Positions 17,219 to 25,270 of a stretch of 64,000 nt of DNA are shown in pieces. Positions within the stretch are counted from its first letter, which is position 1. Each line of letters opens with the position of its first letter. A program made the position numbers and the translations under genes. The notes under the pieces are model-generated. The model saw nothing but the letters and a program-made list of their open reading frames with translations, was not told the origin of the DNA and did no database searches. Source of the DNA: Ignavibacteriaceae bacterium (lineage in GTDB: Bacteria > Bacteroidota > Ignavibacteria > Ignavibacteriales > Ignavibacteriaceae); assembly GCA_008933765.1 (NCBI GenBank), contig WBUK01000005.1, forward strand, positions 1 through 64,000. The letters are read 5' to 3'.

Positions 17219-18196
17219 ATGAAAGATATTCTGATTATCAGGTTCAGTTCTCTTGGTGATGTTCTGCTTACAACACCCGTGGTGCGCTCACTTAAAAACA
17301 GCTACCCCGAGACGAACATTGACTATTTAGTGAAAAGAGAATATTTGGATGCGCTCAGCCATAATCCCTATATCCGCAATGTTTTCCCATATCAGGAAGG
17401 TAAAAGCCTGAAAGAAATAACCGGTACAAACTACGACCTGATAATCGACCTTCAAAACAATATCAAATCGAACAAATTCACAGTCGGTCACGAAAAGAAA
17501 ATCCGTTTCCACAAGTCGAACATTAAAAAATTTTTGTTGGTTAAAATAAAACTTAACCTGTTGGAAGGGATGCCCCAAATTCCCGTTCGGTATGGGCTTT
17601 CAATATCAAGAAGCCGTTATCTGCCAAAATTTCAGCTTGACGACAAAGGGTTGGATCTTTTTTATCCACCTGTTGAAACGGGTTTAGACCCAATGAAAGA
17701 CTACATAGCCATTGCCCCCGGTGCGAAGCACTTCACAAAGCGCTGGCCCATCTACCACTTCACAAGGCTGTGCAGCATGATCATTGAAGGCGGCTACATC
17801 CCCGTACTCGTCGGCGGGAACGAAGATGTGAAACTTTGCAACGAAATTCAGGAAGCTGAACCCCGTGTTATAAATAAAAGTGGCGAGAACGACCTTTTCT
17901 TCACCGCCTCGGTGATAAACGAGTGCAAAGCGGCGGTTACCTGCGACTCGGGCTTGATGCATGTAGCCTGCGCTGTCGATACACCCGTTGTTACCATTTT
18001 CGGCTCAAGCGTTAAAGAATTTGGATTCACCCCCTACAAAAACAACAGCATTGTGGTTGAAAACAACAGCCTGAATTGCCGCCCATGTTCACACATCGGC
18101 AAAAACCACTGCCCACTTAAACACTTCAAATGTATGATAGATGTGCAGCCGGCAGATGTGTATGAAAGCCTTTCGCGATTGCTACTCGAGGTTTAA
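17219..18196 (+). CDS. ADP-heptose:LPS heptosyltransferase family protein (GT9)
   Basis: A 325-residue GT9 enzyme, normal length for WaaC/WaaF-type transferases. ILIIRFSSLGDVLLTTPVVR at the N-terminus, IAIAPGAKHFTKRWPI, PVLVGGNEDV and VTCDSGLMHVACAVDTPVVT are the family hallmarks. The C-terminal CRPCSHIGKNHCPLKHFKC cysteine pattern is also usual. The cytoplasmic enzyme adds heptose (or a related sugar) to lipid A-Kdo. GAGG lies 8 bases before the ATG. The adjacent downstream Kdo transferase supports a role in inner-core synthesis. Confidence 0.9.
   Translation: MKDILIIRFSSLGDVLLTTPVVRSLKNSYPETNIDYLVKREYLDALSHNPYIRNVFPYQEGKSLKEITGTNYDLIIDLQNNIKSNKFTVGHEKKIRFHKSNIKKFLLVKIKLNLLEGMPQIPVRYGLSISRSRYLPKFQLDDKGLDLFYPPVETGLDPMKDYIAIAPGAKHFTKRWPIYHFTRLCSMIIEGGYIPVLVGGNEDVKLCNEIQEAEPRVINKSGENDLFFTASVINECKAAVTCDSGLMHVACAVDTPVVTIFGSSVKEFGFTPYKNNSIVVENNSLNCRPCSHIGKNHCPLKHFKCMIDVQPADVYESLSRLLLEV
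18188..18191 (+). promoter_or_regulatory. Shine-Dalgarno site fixing the TTG start of waaA
   Basis: GAGG is followed by seven bases and TTG at 18199. It lies inside the last codons of the heptosyltransferase gene, so translation of the two is probably coupled. Confidence 0.6.
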
Positions 18197-18198
18197 TT

Positions 18199-19476
18199 TT
18201 GTTTCAATTTCTCTACAATTTCCTGTTCCTGCCGTTTTTCTTTCTGTTTATGCAGTTTATTGCTCTTTTCAACCCAAAAGTTCGGCGCGGAATAAACGAC
18301 AGGAAAAATATAGTCCAAAAAACAGCTGAGAAAACGAATAAATTCGACCGAAACAACCTGACCGTCTGGTTTCACTCTTCTTCTCTCGGCGAGTTTGAGC
18401 AGGCTAAACCAATCATCGAAAACATGAAAAAAAGGGGTAATTTTAACATTATTGTTACTTTTTTCTCACCTTCGGGCTATGAAAACTCTATAAAATACCC
18501 CCATGTGGATGCGGTTTCGTATCTCCCGTTGGATTCTCCCCCTATGTCTAAAAAATTTACCGAAGCGGTTAAGCCTTCAATTGTAATCTTCATGCGCTAT
18601 GATATTTGGCCCAACTTTATTTTCACGCTTCACAGGCAAAAGATACCGACATTTCTTGTTGACGCCACAATGCGGGACGATTCGGTTCGGCTCGGCTATT
18701 TCCTGAAGAAGTTTCATCATTCACTTTACTCAAAGTTTCGCTATATCCTCACGGTTTCAGAAGTTGACCGAAAAAACTTCCTGAAGTTTCGGCTTGACCC
18801 TTTAAAAGTTATTGTCGCCGGAGACACCCGTTTCGATCGGGTTTACGAGCGCTCGATGATAGCACGGGAAAGGATGCTGATAAGGGATGATCTGCTGCAG
18901 GGGAAAATAGTGATTGTTGCCGGAAGCATCTGGGAGGAAGATGAGGAAGTGCTGCTGCCGGCTGTTAAAAAGCTTCTGAAATACTACGACGATGTTGTTG
19001 TGATTCTCGTGCCGCACGAACCGACACTTCTTCACCTGGAAAAATTGGAAAATGAGTTTGCCGAAATTGAACAAACTATCCGCTTTTCTTTCCTGAACAG
19101 CTACAAAGGAGAGCGTATTATTATGGTTGATTCAATCGGGATTTTGCTTACGCTATACTATTATGCCGATATTGCGTTTGTTGGGGGCGGGTTTAAGTCG
19201 AATGTGCACAATACACTTGAGGCGGCAGTTTACGGCATACCTGTGGTGTTTGGTCCCAAAATTGGAAACTCCCGCGAGGCAGCTCAGCTGGTTGAATGCG
19301 GTGGGGGTTATATTGTTAAAACAAAAACCGAAATGTACCGCAGGTTGCGAACATTTGTTACGGATGAAACAGCAAGAAGTGCCGCCGGCGAAAACGGAAG
19401 AAACTTCGTTATGAAAAACACCGGTGCAACCTCACTGATAACAGATAAAATCACTGAAGTCGTGGATTTAAGCTAA
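18199..19476 (+). CDS. waaA: 3-deoxy-D-manno-octulosonic acid (Kdo) transferase
   Basis: A 425-residue GT30 enzyme that adds Kdo to the lipid A precursor on the cytoplasmic face of the inner membrane. The N-terminal hydrophobic anchor (FLYNFLFLPFFFLFMQF) is followed by the active-site region VWFHSSSLGEFEQAKPII, then TFFSPSGYE, FMRYDIWPNF, VSEVDRKNFL, VAGDTRFDR, VAGSIWEEDEEVLLPA and FVGGGFKSNVHNTLEAAVYG, all characteristic. The TTG start has GAGG at a seven-base spacing. It closes the glycan block; beyond it lies a tandem repeat and a convergent gene. The presence of waaA shows a Gram-negative envelope with Kdo-containing LPS. Confidence 0.93.
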   Translation: MFQFLYNFLFLPFFFLFMQFIALFNPKVRRGINDRKNIVQKTAEKTNKFDRNNLTVWFHSSSLGEFEQAKPIIENMKKRGNFNIIVTFFSPSGYENSIKYPHVDAVSYLPLDSPPMSKKFTEAVKPSIVIFMRYDIWPNFIFTLHRQKIPTFLVDATMRDDSVRLGYFLKKFHHSLYSKFRYILTVSEVDRKNFLKFRLDPLKVIVAGDTRFDRVYERSMIARERMLIRDDLLQGKIVIVAGSIWEEDEEVLLPAVKKLLKYYDDVVVILVPHEPTLLHLEKLENEFAEIEQTIRFSFLNSYKGERIIMVDSIGILLTLYYYADIAFVGGGFKSNVHNTLEAAVYGIPVVFGPKIGNSREAAQLVECGGGYIVKTKTEMYRRLRTFVTDETARSAAGENGRNFVMKNTGATSLITDKITEVVDLS

Positions 19477-19610
19477 ACCTCTAAATACCATCAAACCAAC
19501 AGGCAAACAACAACGAACTAATTGGCGGGTTTTGCTTAAACCTCTAAATACCATCAAACCAACAGGCAAACAACAACGAACTAATTAGTAAAGTGGGGGC
19601 TAAACCTCTA
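19474..19610. repeat. 63-bp-period tandem repeat between convergent genes, sharing both gene ends
   Basis: A 50-base unit is present at 19474-19523 and identically at 19537-19586. An 11-base partial copy (CTAAACCTCTA) at 19600-19610 forms the last codons and stop of the DinB-like gene. The first copy begins in the stop codon of waaA, so GCTAAACCTCTA is shared by the 3' ends of both convergent genes. Confidence 0.95.
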
Positions 19611-20139
19611 CGCCGTATCTTTCCTGCAAAACAGTCAGGTGGTGCTCAAAATGCGCAGCTATTACGAACATCAAGGCACGAACGGTAATTCTTTTACCGC
19701 TTGCCGTGCCTGCAATATCAAGCGTTTCCACAGGCAGGGTTTCGAACATCTCAAGGTTTGAATCCCGTACGGAAAGGAACTCAATAACCATCGATTCAAC
19801 CGTTCTTTCATCATAAACTCCCGATTTAATATATTGATTTTCATCAAAACCGGGCAACGGTTGTTCCTCGCCTCTTGAAATGCAAAAAGCACGGTAACCA
19901 AATACCCTTTCGCAGTCAATCAGGTGCCCGAGAACCTCTTTAACACTCCATTTTTCTGCTGCATATCTGAAGTTCAGCACGGTATCCGGCAGCTTGGCGA
20001 ATACTTCTTCAATAAAATCTGCCTGATCTTCAAGCAAGCCGATCACATCAATTTCAGGGTCAAGCTCTTTAATATATTTCTCAAAATACTCGGGGTAATC
20101 ACCCGGTTTTGGAAATTCAAAAATTATATAGTCATCCAT
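19600..20139 (-). CDS. DinB-like four-helix-bundle protein
   Basis: A 179-residue protein of the DinB/YfiT-like superfamily. The metal-binding pattern is visible: His in EVLGHLIDCERVFGYR and the C-terminal pair in IAAHFEHHLTVLQERYG. FRYAAEKWSVKEVLGHL is a typical opening helix of the group. Some members are thiol-dependent transferases (bacillithiol, mycothiol or glutathione); which cofactor is used here cannot be read from the sequence. It stands alone, convergent to waaA. Its 3' end matches the intergenic repeat units. Confidence 0.8.
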   Translation of the reverse strand: MDDYIIFEFPKPGDYPEYFEKYIKELDPEIDVIGLLEDQADFIEEVFAKLPDTVLNFRYAAEKWSVKEVLGHLIDCERVFGYRAFCISRGEEQPLPGFDENQYIKSGVYDERTVESMVIEFLSVRDSNLEMFETLPVETLDIAGTASGKRITVRALMFVIAAHFEHHLTVLQERYGVEV

Positions 20140-20215
20140 CTCAATACCTTTCTGATAACAATTTTTTCATTCGATACTCTCCATGCCAAATTATAACTTT
20201 TGGGATAAGCCAAAA

Positions 20216-20323
20216 GGTTCCGCCACAAACCAAACTACTCATCTCGCCAAATCATTGCTTTGCGTGTCTGCACAAGGGTTCCGCCACAAACCAAACTATT
20301 CATCTCGCCAAATCATTGCTTTG
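20216..20323. repeat. 61-bp-period tandem repeat containing the 3' end and stop codon of the asparaginase gene
   Basis: A 47-base unit at 20277-20323 recurs at 20216-20262 with one mismatch. On the minus strand the first unit ends the 20296-21270 gene (KAMIWRDE, TAG); the second holds the same eight codons and stop 61 bases further downstream. The single difference (GAA to GAG) would be silent. A further degenerate remnant precedes 20216. Confidence 0.95.
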
Positions 20324-21270
20324 GGGGTAAGCCCCTCTCCGGTAAAACCTCGGAACATTGAATTGGTGGTGAACATCAAAACAAAATTGCCGTTTTTATC
20401 GATAGCAATCACGCCGCCGTCTTCAGGGTCGAGCACATTGTTAAGCACTTCGGAGCACGCTTCCTCAAGCGACATATTTTTATACTCCATCAGCGCCGAA
20501 ATTCTGAAAGCCACACTGTTTCTGATGAATTTTTCACCCTTCCCGGTCGCCGAAATGCCGAGCGTGTTGTTGTTCGCATAAGTTCCCGCCCCTATGATGG
20601 GTGAGTCACCAATTCTGCCGGGCAATTTATACCCCGTTCCGCCGGTTGAAGTGGCGGCTGCTAAGTTTCCTTCCATATCCAATGCCACCGCACCGACAGT
20701 TCCCTTCGACTTAGCATCCTTCCAGTTGGCTCTGTTTTTAGCGGTGTAGAAATAGGAAGAATCCACCATTTCCAAGCCGTTTTCTTTTGCTAATCTTTCT
20801 GCACCGTACCCTGTCAGCAGCACATGCGGGGTTTTTTCCATAACCAACCTTGCCGCAAGAATTGGATTTTTAATGTGCTCAACCGCTGCAACGGCACCGG
20901 CTTTTGTAGTTTTGCCTTCCATTACCGAAGCGTCTAATTGTGCTATACCGTCACGGTTGAGAACGGCACCCTTTCCTGCATTGAAAAGAGAGTCGTTTTC
21001 AAAATATTGAACCACTGCAGTAACAGCATCTAAGCTTGTTCCTCCTGATTTCAGAATATCTTCCCCAATTTTTAGTGCGTTCAACAGGCTTCGGTTGTAA
21101 GCCTCAGTAATTTCCTTCGGCGAATCTTTGGGGTAATAGCCCGCACCACCGTGAACCACTAACATATATTTCGGTCTTTCGTGCGTTCCTTTCCCTCGGG
21201 TGCTGAAAACCACAGTAAAAACTATCAGTAATAAAGTGGAAAATAAAAGGATTACCCTGCTTCTACTCAT
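20296..21270 (-). CDS. Isoaspartyl peptidase / L-asparaginase (Ntn hydrolase), exported
   Basis: A 324-residue plant-type asparaginase. MLVVHGGAGYYPKD opens the domain, with NDSLFNAGKGAVLN and QLDASVMEGKT. The autocleavage site is SKGTVGAVALDMEGNLAAAT, where the Thr of GTVGAVALD becomes the catalytic N-terminal residue of the beta subunit. STGGTGYKLPGRIGDSP then follows. The N-terminus (RVILLFSTLLLIVFTVVF) is a signal peptide or anchor, pointing to a periplasmic enzyme that removes isoaspartyl residues or hydrolyses asparagine. Its start overlaps the stop of the upstream nitrilase by 8 bases. Confidence 0.92.
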   Translation of the reverse strand: MSRSRVILLFSTLLLIVFTVVFSTRGKGTHERPKYMLVVHGGAGYYPKDSPKEITEAYNRSLLNALKIGEDILKSGGTSLDAVTAVVQYFENDSLFNAGKGAVLNRDGIAQLDASVMEGKTTKAGAVAAVEHIKNPILAARLVMEKTPHVLLTGYGAERLAKENGLEMVDSSYFYTAKNRANWKDAKSKGTVGAVALDMEGNLAAATSTGGTGYKLPGRIGDSPIIGAGTYANNNTLGISATGKGEKFIRNSVAFRISALMEYKNMSLEEACSEVLNNVLDPEDGGVIAIDKNGNFVLMFTTNSMFRGFTGEGLTPKAMIWRDE

Positions 21271-22060
21271 CTTCTTCCTCTTCGATTGAAATTAGTTTAA
21301 TGTCTTCCAAAAACGGGAAGGTTTCTCTCGTTTTCTGCAGGTGCTCAAGGTCAAACTCAGCTATCCCGATTGCTTCCTCATCACCCATCATCAGAATTTC
21401 TTCGCCCATTGGTCCGTAAACGCAGCTTCTTCCGTTGTATTTCAGTTTGGGTTCATCACCCGTTCGGTTCACACCGATGAAAAAGCACTGGTTTTCGATT
21501 GCCCGTGCACGGCACAAAGCTTTAAAATGTTCGATCCTCGTGTGGGGCCAGTTGGCAATATTCACCACCACTTCAACCCGATCCAACGCCATAAAACGAA
21601 ACAGCTCGGGAAACCGCAGATCATAACACACCGAAAAACCAATGTGGAAATCGACTGCTTCATGGTTAATGTATGCGTAGCCGCCACTGTAATGTTTTGC
21701 CTCTTCACCAAATGTGAACGGGTGAATCTTCCGGTATTTATCCTCCAACTCACCTTCCCGGTTGATAAAAAGGAGCGTGTTGAAAAATTTCTTCTTCCCC
21801 TTTTCAATCATGCCGGCTACAACATTTGTTTCAAGTTCTTTTGCAATCGAAGAAAAGAACGAAAAAGTATCCCCGTCAACATATTCGGCAAGGGGTGCCG
21901 GGTTCATGCTGAACCCTGTTAATGTCATTTCAGGGAACACGAAGAGATCAACGGGCTGTGCAAGCGTCTCCAATTGTTTCCTGATTTTCTTTTTGTTGGC
22001 TTCTTTGTCTTCCCATTCGGGTGAGTATTGAAAAAGCCCAACTTTGATGATCTCACTCAT
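21263..22060 (-). CDS. Nitrilase-superfamily amidohydrolase (omega-amidase-like)
   Basis: A 265-residue protein with the complete triad: Glu in LFVFPEMTLTGFSM, Lys in DKYRKIHPFTFG, Cys in GFSVCYDLRFPELFR. NWPHTRIEHFKALCRARAIE and FIGVNRTGDEP are typical of the Nit2/YafV-like omega-amidase branch, which hydrolyses alpha-ketoglutaramate or similar amides; substrate assignment is by resemblance. It overlaps both neighbours (4 bases upstream, 8 downstream), so the three genes form a translationally coupled set. Confidence 0.88.
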   Translation of the reverse strand: MSEIIKVGLFQYSPEWEDKEANKKKIRKQLETLAQPVDLFVFPEMTLTGFSMNPAPLAEYVDGDTFSFFSSIAKELETNVVAGMIEKGKKKFFNTLLFINREGELEDKYRKIHPFTFGEEAKHYSGGYAYINHEAVDFHIGFSVCYDLRFPELFRFMALDRVEVVVNIANWPHTRIEHFKALCRARAIENQCFFIGVNRTGDEPKLKYNGRSCVYGPMGEEILMMGDEEAIGIAEFDLEHLQKTRETFPFLEDIKLISIEEEEDE

Positions 22061-22824
22061 CTTTTATTTCCTGTCTGAAAAAATTTGTTTAAAACTATAC
22101 CTGCTGCCACTGCAACATTAAGCGACTCGGCTCCCGGCGCTCCCGAGATTGCTATTTTGCCATCAGCTAAAACTTCAAGTTCGTGCAAAACCCCGCGGCT
22201 TTCGTTCGAAAAAACGATTATTGTTTTTCCCTCGGGCACAATATCTTCCAGGTCTTTTCCTTCAACTTGTGTGGTAAGTAGAGCGTACCCCGCCCTTTTA
22301 AGTTCGGCAAGCTCCTGAGTACCGCACGGAAACCGGAAGTTGCACCTGAAAAGCGAACCCATCGACGAGCGAACCACTTTCGGGTTAAAAACATCTGCGC
22401 AACCGGGCGAAAGCAACACCTCCCTGAATCCAAACCAATCTGCGGTGCGGAGTATTGTCCCCAAATTGCCGGGGTCGTTTATTCTGTCTAAGTAAATCAG
22501 AAGTGCAGAATTGGTGTTTACCTTCTTCTGTTTCGGCACCCTGAAAACGCCCGATACGCCCTGCGGATTCACGGTATCGCTAAGCCGTTCGAACTCTTTA
22601 TTTTTCAGTTCTTCGGTTCTTATTCCTTTTAAAGCGGCAATTTTAATGATATCTTCGGCGTTATCTTTTGCGTCGTTTCGGTAAAGTATTAATTCGCACA
22701 GGAAGTGGCTTTTAACCCCTTCTTCTACACTTTTTACACCCTCAACTATGAACTTGCCCTCTGCTTCCCTGAACTTTTTGTTCTTCAGGGCGGCAATGTG
22801 CTTTAACTCGTTTATACTAATCAT
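22057..22824 (-). CDS. SpoU/TrmH-family RNA 2'-O-methyltransferase
   Basis: A 255-residue protein. The N-terminal substrate-binding part (IAALKNKKFREAEGKFIVEG) is followed by the SPOUT domain with motif 1 RINDPGNLGTILRTADWFG, motif 2 IVFSNESRGV and motif 3 ISGAPGAESLNVAVAAGI, which form the knotted SAM site. It likely methylates a ribose in rRNA or tRNA. A second SpoU protein (rlmB) is at 48.3 kb, so this one is a different family member. First gene of a coupled three-gene set. Confidence 0.92.
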   Translation of the reverse strand: MISINELKHIAALKNKKFREAEGKFIVEGVKSVEEGVKSHFLCELILYRNDAKDNAEDIIKIAALKGIRTEELKNKEFERLSDTVNPQGVSGVFRVPKQKKVNTNSALLIYLDRINDPGNLGTILRTADWFGFREVLLSPGCADVFNPKVVRSSMGSLFRCNFRFPCGTQELAELKRAGYALLTTQVEGKDLEDIVPEGKTIIVFSNESRGVLHELEVLADGKIAISGAPGAESLNVAVAAGIVLNKFFQTGNKR

Positions 22825-22998
22825 TTAAATCACTGTTATAGTTGTTACTTTGCAGTAAAACCGTTTTGCAGAAAAACTGATGTAAACCTTGTATAAATTT
22901 TCATTGAATGCTTGCAGGGGCAAAGTATCATTTTTTGCCTTCTTTTTCACTTCGGAGTTCTGACTCCTCTTTTTTGCTTTTGTGGTTGTAGCAAGAAA

Positions 22999-23385
22999 TT
23001 ACTTTTTACTTTCTTTTCCACCCGAGGCTGTTGCTCCACAGTCAGAGCCGGCAGTTTCGGCTTTTTTTAGCTTTTCATATTTGTCAATTAGCGAATCAAT
23101 ATATGTCCAGGAATAAATCCCGGAATCGTGCCCATCTTTCCATCTGATCTGAATGGCATAATCACCAACAGCACCTAAGGCATCAATCTTATACATCTCG
23201 TGAGTTTCAACGGTTATCCGCTGTGGTTTGAATGTGGTATATAAAATAGTTTCACCCTGGCAGTTAGCGCAAGGGCATTCTTTACGGAAAAATTTCAGGT
23301 CAAAAGCGACACTTCTGCCGTCTTGCCAATCAAAAAATATCTTGCCTTCTTTCACCTGTATCCGGTTGGGTTTCTTCTCGTTCAT
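22999..23385 (-). CDS. DUF971 domain protein
   Basis: A 128-residue protein. RIQVKEGKIFFDWQDGRSVAF, LKFFRKECPCANCQGE and YAIQIRWKDGHDSGIYSWTY match the DUF971 fold, which resembles the N-terminal zinc-binding part of gamma-butyrobetaine hydroxylases. The Cys pair in CPCANC and the His in DGHDSGIYSW would be metal ligands. Stand-alone bacterial versions are sometimes tied to iron-sulfur or Mrp/ApbC-type proteins, but none is adjacent. Function unknown. Confidence 0.85.
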   Translation of the reverse strand: MNEKKPNRIQVKEGKIFFDWQDGRSVAFDLKFFRKECPCANCQGETILYTTFKPQRITVETHEMYKIDALGAVGDYAIQIRWKDGHDSGIYSWTYIDSLIDKYEKLKKAETAGSDCGATASGGKESKK

Positions 23386-23486
23386 ATCACTTTTATTTGT
23401 TCAGTTACACATCAAATATATATTTAAACCTTAAAATTAATTATTTTAGCGGTAAGTTACCAAATATAAATTGAGAAAGTACCCTG

Positions 23487-25148
23487 ATGTTTAAAAATTC
23501 GCTGATTATTCTGCTTTTTGCTGCGGTTTTATTAAATGCACAACCGATAAATTTCACCGATGTAACTTCGTCTTATTCGCTGCCCGACGGTGTAAAATTA
23601 ATTATGGGGGAAAGAACCACGAATCCGAAACTTAAACTTTGGTATCTTTCGATTGATATGAACAGATCGAATGTTGCACTCAAACCATACCTCCACCCGA
23701 CCGGAACCGAAGGGCTGACCGGGTTTACCACACGAATGGGTGCAATAGCAGCGATTAACGGCGGTTATTTCGATCTTTCTACAGGTGCTTCGTACTCTGC
23801 CGTTGTAAACCCCGGAGTGGTAAAAGCAAAAAATATTGCAATGGTGAACCGGCCTGCCGGGAGCTACTATTTAACCCGCTCTTTCTTCAGCTTCAACGAT
23901 ACCCGCGAGTTTTCAGTCGACTGGATTTACCACTTCGGCAACCGCCCCATAGATATTTACAGCTTCCCCGAACCGCTTCCAAACACAGAAACACAACCGG
24001 CGCCGGCACCAAGTCAGGCCGCAGGTAAACCGTTTTATGAACTACTTGCAGGAATTGGCGGCGGGCCTACTTTGGTGAAAAACGGCGAAGTGAAAATAAC
24101 TTATACCCAGGAGGTCTTTTTTGGCTCCGGTGTTGGGAACACTAACCGCGACCCCAGAACTGTTGTCGGCTATACTGCCGATAAACATGTAATTTTAATG
24201 GTTATTGACGGAAGACAAGCGAGCAGCGAGGGGCTTTCACTCCCGGAAGCGGCAGAACTTATGATTTCTCTCGGCTGCGTTGAAGCTATGAATTTAGACG
24301 GTGGCGGCTCTACACAAATGGCTATCGGCAACCAATTGGTAAACCTGCCGACGGGTGGAACATATCAGCGACCCGTGGCGGCTATTCTTGCGCTTGTCAG
24401 CCCGGACTCGATACCACTTCTTCCTCCTGTTTTTCACTTGGTTAAGATCGATAATGCTGATTCATTAATCGTTAAAACCGGCACCTGGGCGCTTTCTAAT
24501 GTTTCAGGTTACTGGGGGAACACCCCTTCGCTTTATTCCAACGCCGGCGCGGGTGAAAGCACTCTTAAATGGAAAATGGAGCTGCCCCGCACAGCCTTCT
24601 ACGATGTTTATGCGTGGTGGGTTGCCGCTTCAAACAGAGCGACTGACGCACCTTATATTATAAAACATAAAAACGGGACGGATACCGTGCGGGTTAACCA
24701 GGCGATAAACGGAAGCCGGTGGAACAGGCTCGGAAGTTTTGAGTTTTCAACGGACCCTTCTGAAGGGGTAACGCTTTCAAACGCAGTAAGCACCGCCGGA
24801 ACCGTGGTTAACGCCGACGCACTTCGGCTCGTTTCTTTTGACAGTGTGTTTGTTTCCGTTAAAGAACCTGAACTTATTCTGCCGAAAGAGTTTGCTCTTA
24901 ATCAAAATTACCCGAATCCGTTTAACCCTTCAACTATTATTTCGTTCTCACTGCCGAACGATGCGGAAGTGTCGCTGACAATCTACGATGTTATGGGAAG
25001 AGAAATCAGTACGATTATGAGCGGATTCAAAAACGCCGGGAAGTATTCAGTGGAGTTTAACGCCGAAAACCTGAACTCAGGCGTCTATTTCTACAAATTG
25101 AACGCCGGAGCATTTACACAAACACGCAAAATGGTGCTGATTAAGTAG
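23487..25148 (+). CDS. Secreted phosphodiester glycosidase (NAGPA-type) with type IX sorting domain
   Basis: A 553-residue protein with a signal peptide (MFKNSLIILLFAAVLLNAQ). Residues about 75-305 form a phosphodiester glycosidase domain: AAINGGYFDLSTG, GIGGGPTLVKNGEV, NRDPRTVVGYTADKHVILMV, AMNLDGGGSTQMAI. About 320-450 resembles a golvesin-type carbohydrate-binding domain (FYDVYAWWVAASNRATDAPY, NADALRLVS). The C-terminus is a sorting domain (NQNYPNPFNPSTIISFSLP ... TRKMVLIK). The enzyme family removes sugar phosphodiester caps from glycans or peptidoglycan-like substrates. Surface location is inferred from the sorting domain. Confidence 0.9.
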   Translation: MFKNSLIILLFAAVLLNAQPINFTDVTSSYSLPDGVKLIMGERTTNPKLKLWYLSIDMNRSNVALKPYLHPTGTEGLTGFTTRMGAIAAINGGYFDLSTGASYSAVVNPGVVKAKNIAMVNRPAGSYYLTRSFFSFNDTREFSVDWIYHFGNRPIDIYSFPEPLPNTETQPAPAPSQAAGKPFYELLAGIGGGPTLVKNGEVKITYTQEVFFGSGVGNTNRDPRTVVGYTADKHVILMVIDGRQASSEGLSLPEAAELMISLGCVEAMNLDGGGSTQMAIGNQLVNLPTGGTYQRPVAAILALVSPDSIPLLPPVFHLVKIDNADSLIVKTGTWALSNVSGYWGNTPSLYSNAGAGESTLKWKMELPRTAFYDVYAWWVAASNRATDAPYIIKHKNGTDTVRVNQAINGSRWNRLGSFEFSTDPSEGVTLSNAVSTAGTVVNADALRLVSFDSVFVSVKEPELILPKEFALNQNYPNPFNPSTIISFSLPNDAEVSLTIYDVMGREISTIMSGFKNAGKYSVEFNAENLNSGVYFYKLNAGAFTQTRKMVLIK

Positions 25149-25209
25149 TAGTTGCGCAATCTTTTAATCCCGCATTTCACCCAAAAGGTGGGAAGAGAGG
25201 TTTATAAAA

Positions 25210-25246
25210 AAGCCCGGGCAACTAATTTTTGTCCGGGCTTTTGTTT
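25210..25246. terminator. Bidirectional rho-independent terminator
   Basis: A stem AAGCCCGGGC / GTCCGGGCTT with an 11-base loop is flanked by A-rich and T-rich runs. It sits between the convergent glycosidase and SH3-protein genes and can serve both. Confidence 0.85.
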
Positions 25247-25270
25247 TTAATATTTGATGGGTTTTATGGA

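Noticed and set aside
19474-20323. CRISPR-like array
   Set aside because: Only two copies per unit, spacers not of uniform size, different units at the two sites, and no cas genes; these are simple tandem duplications.
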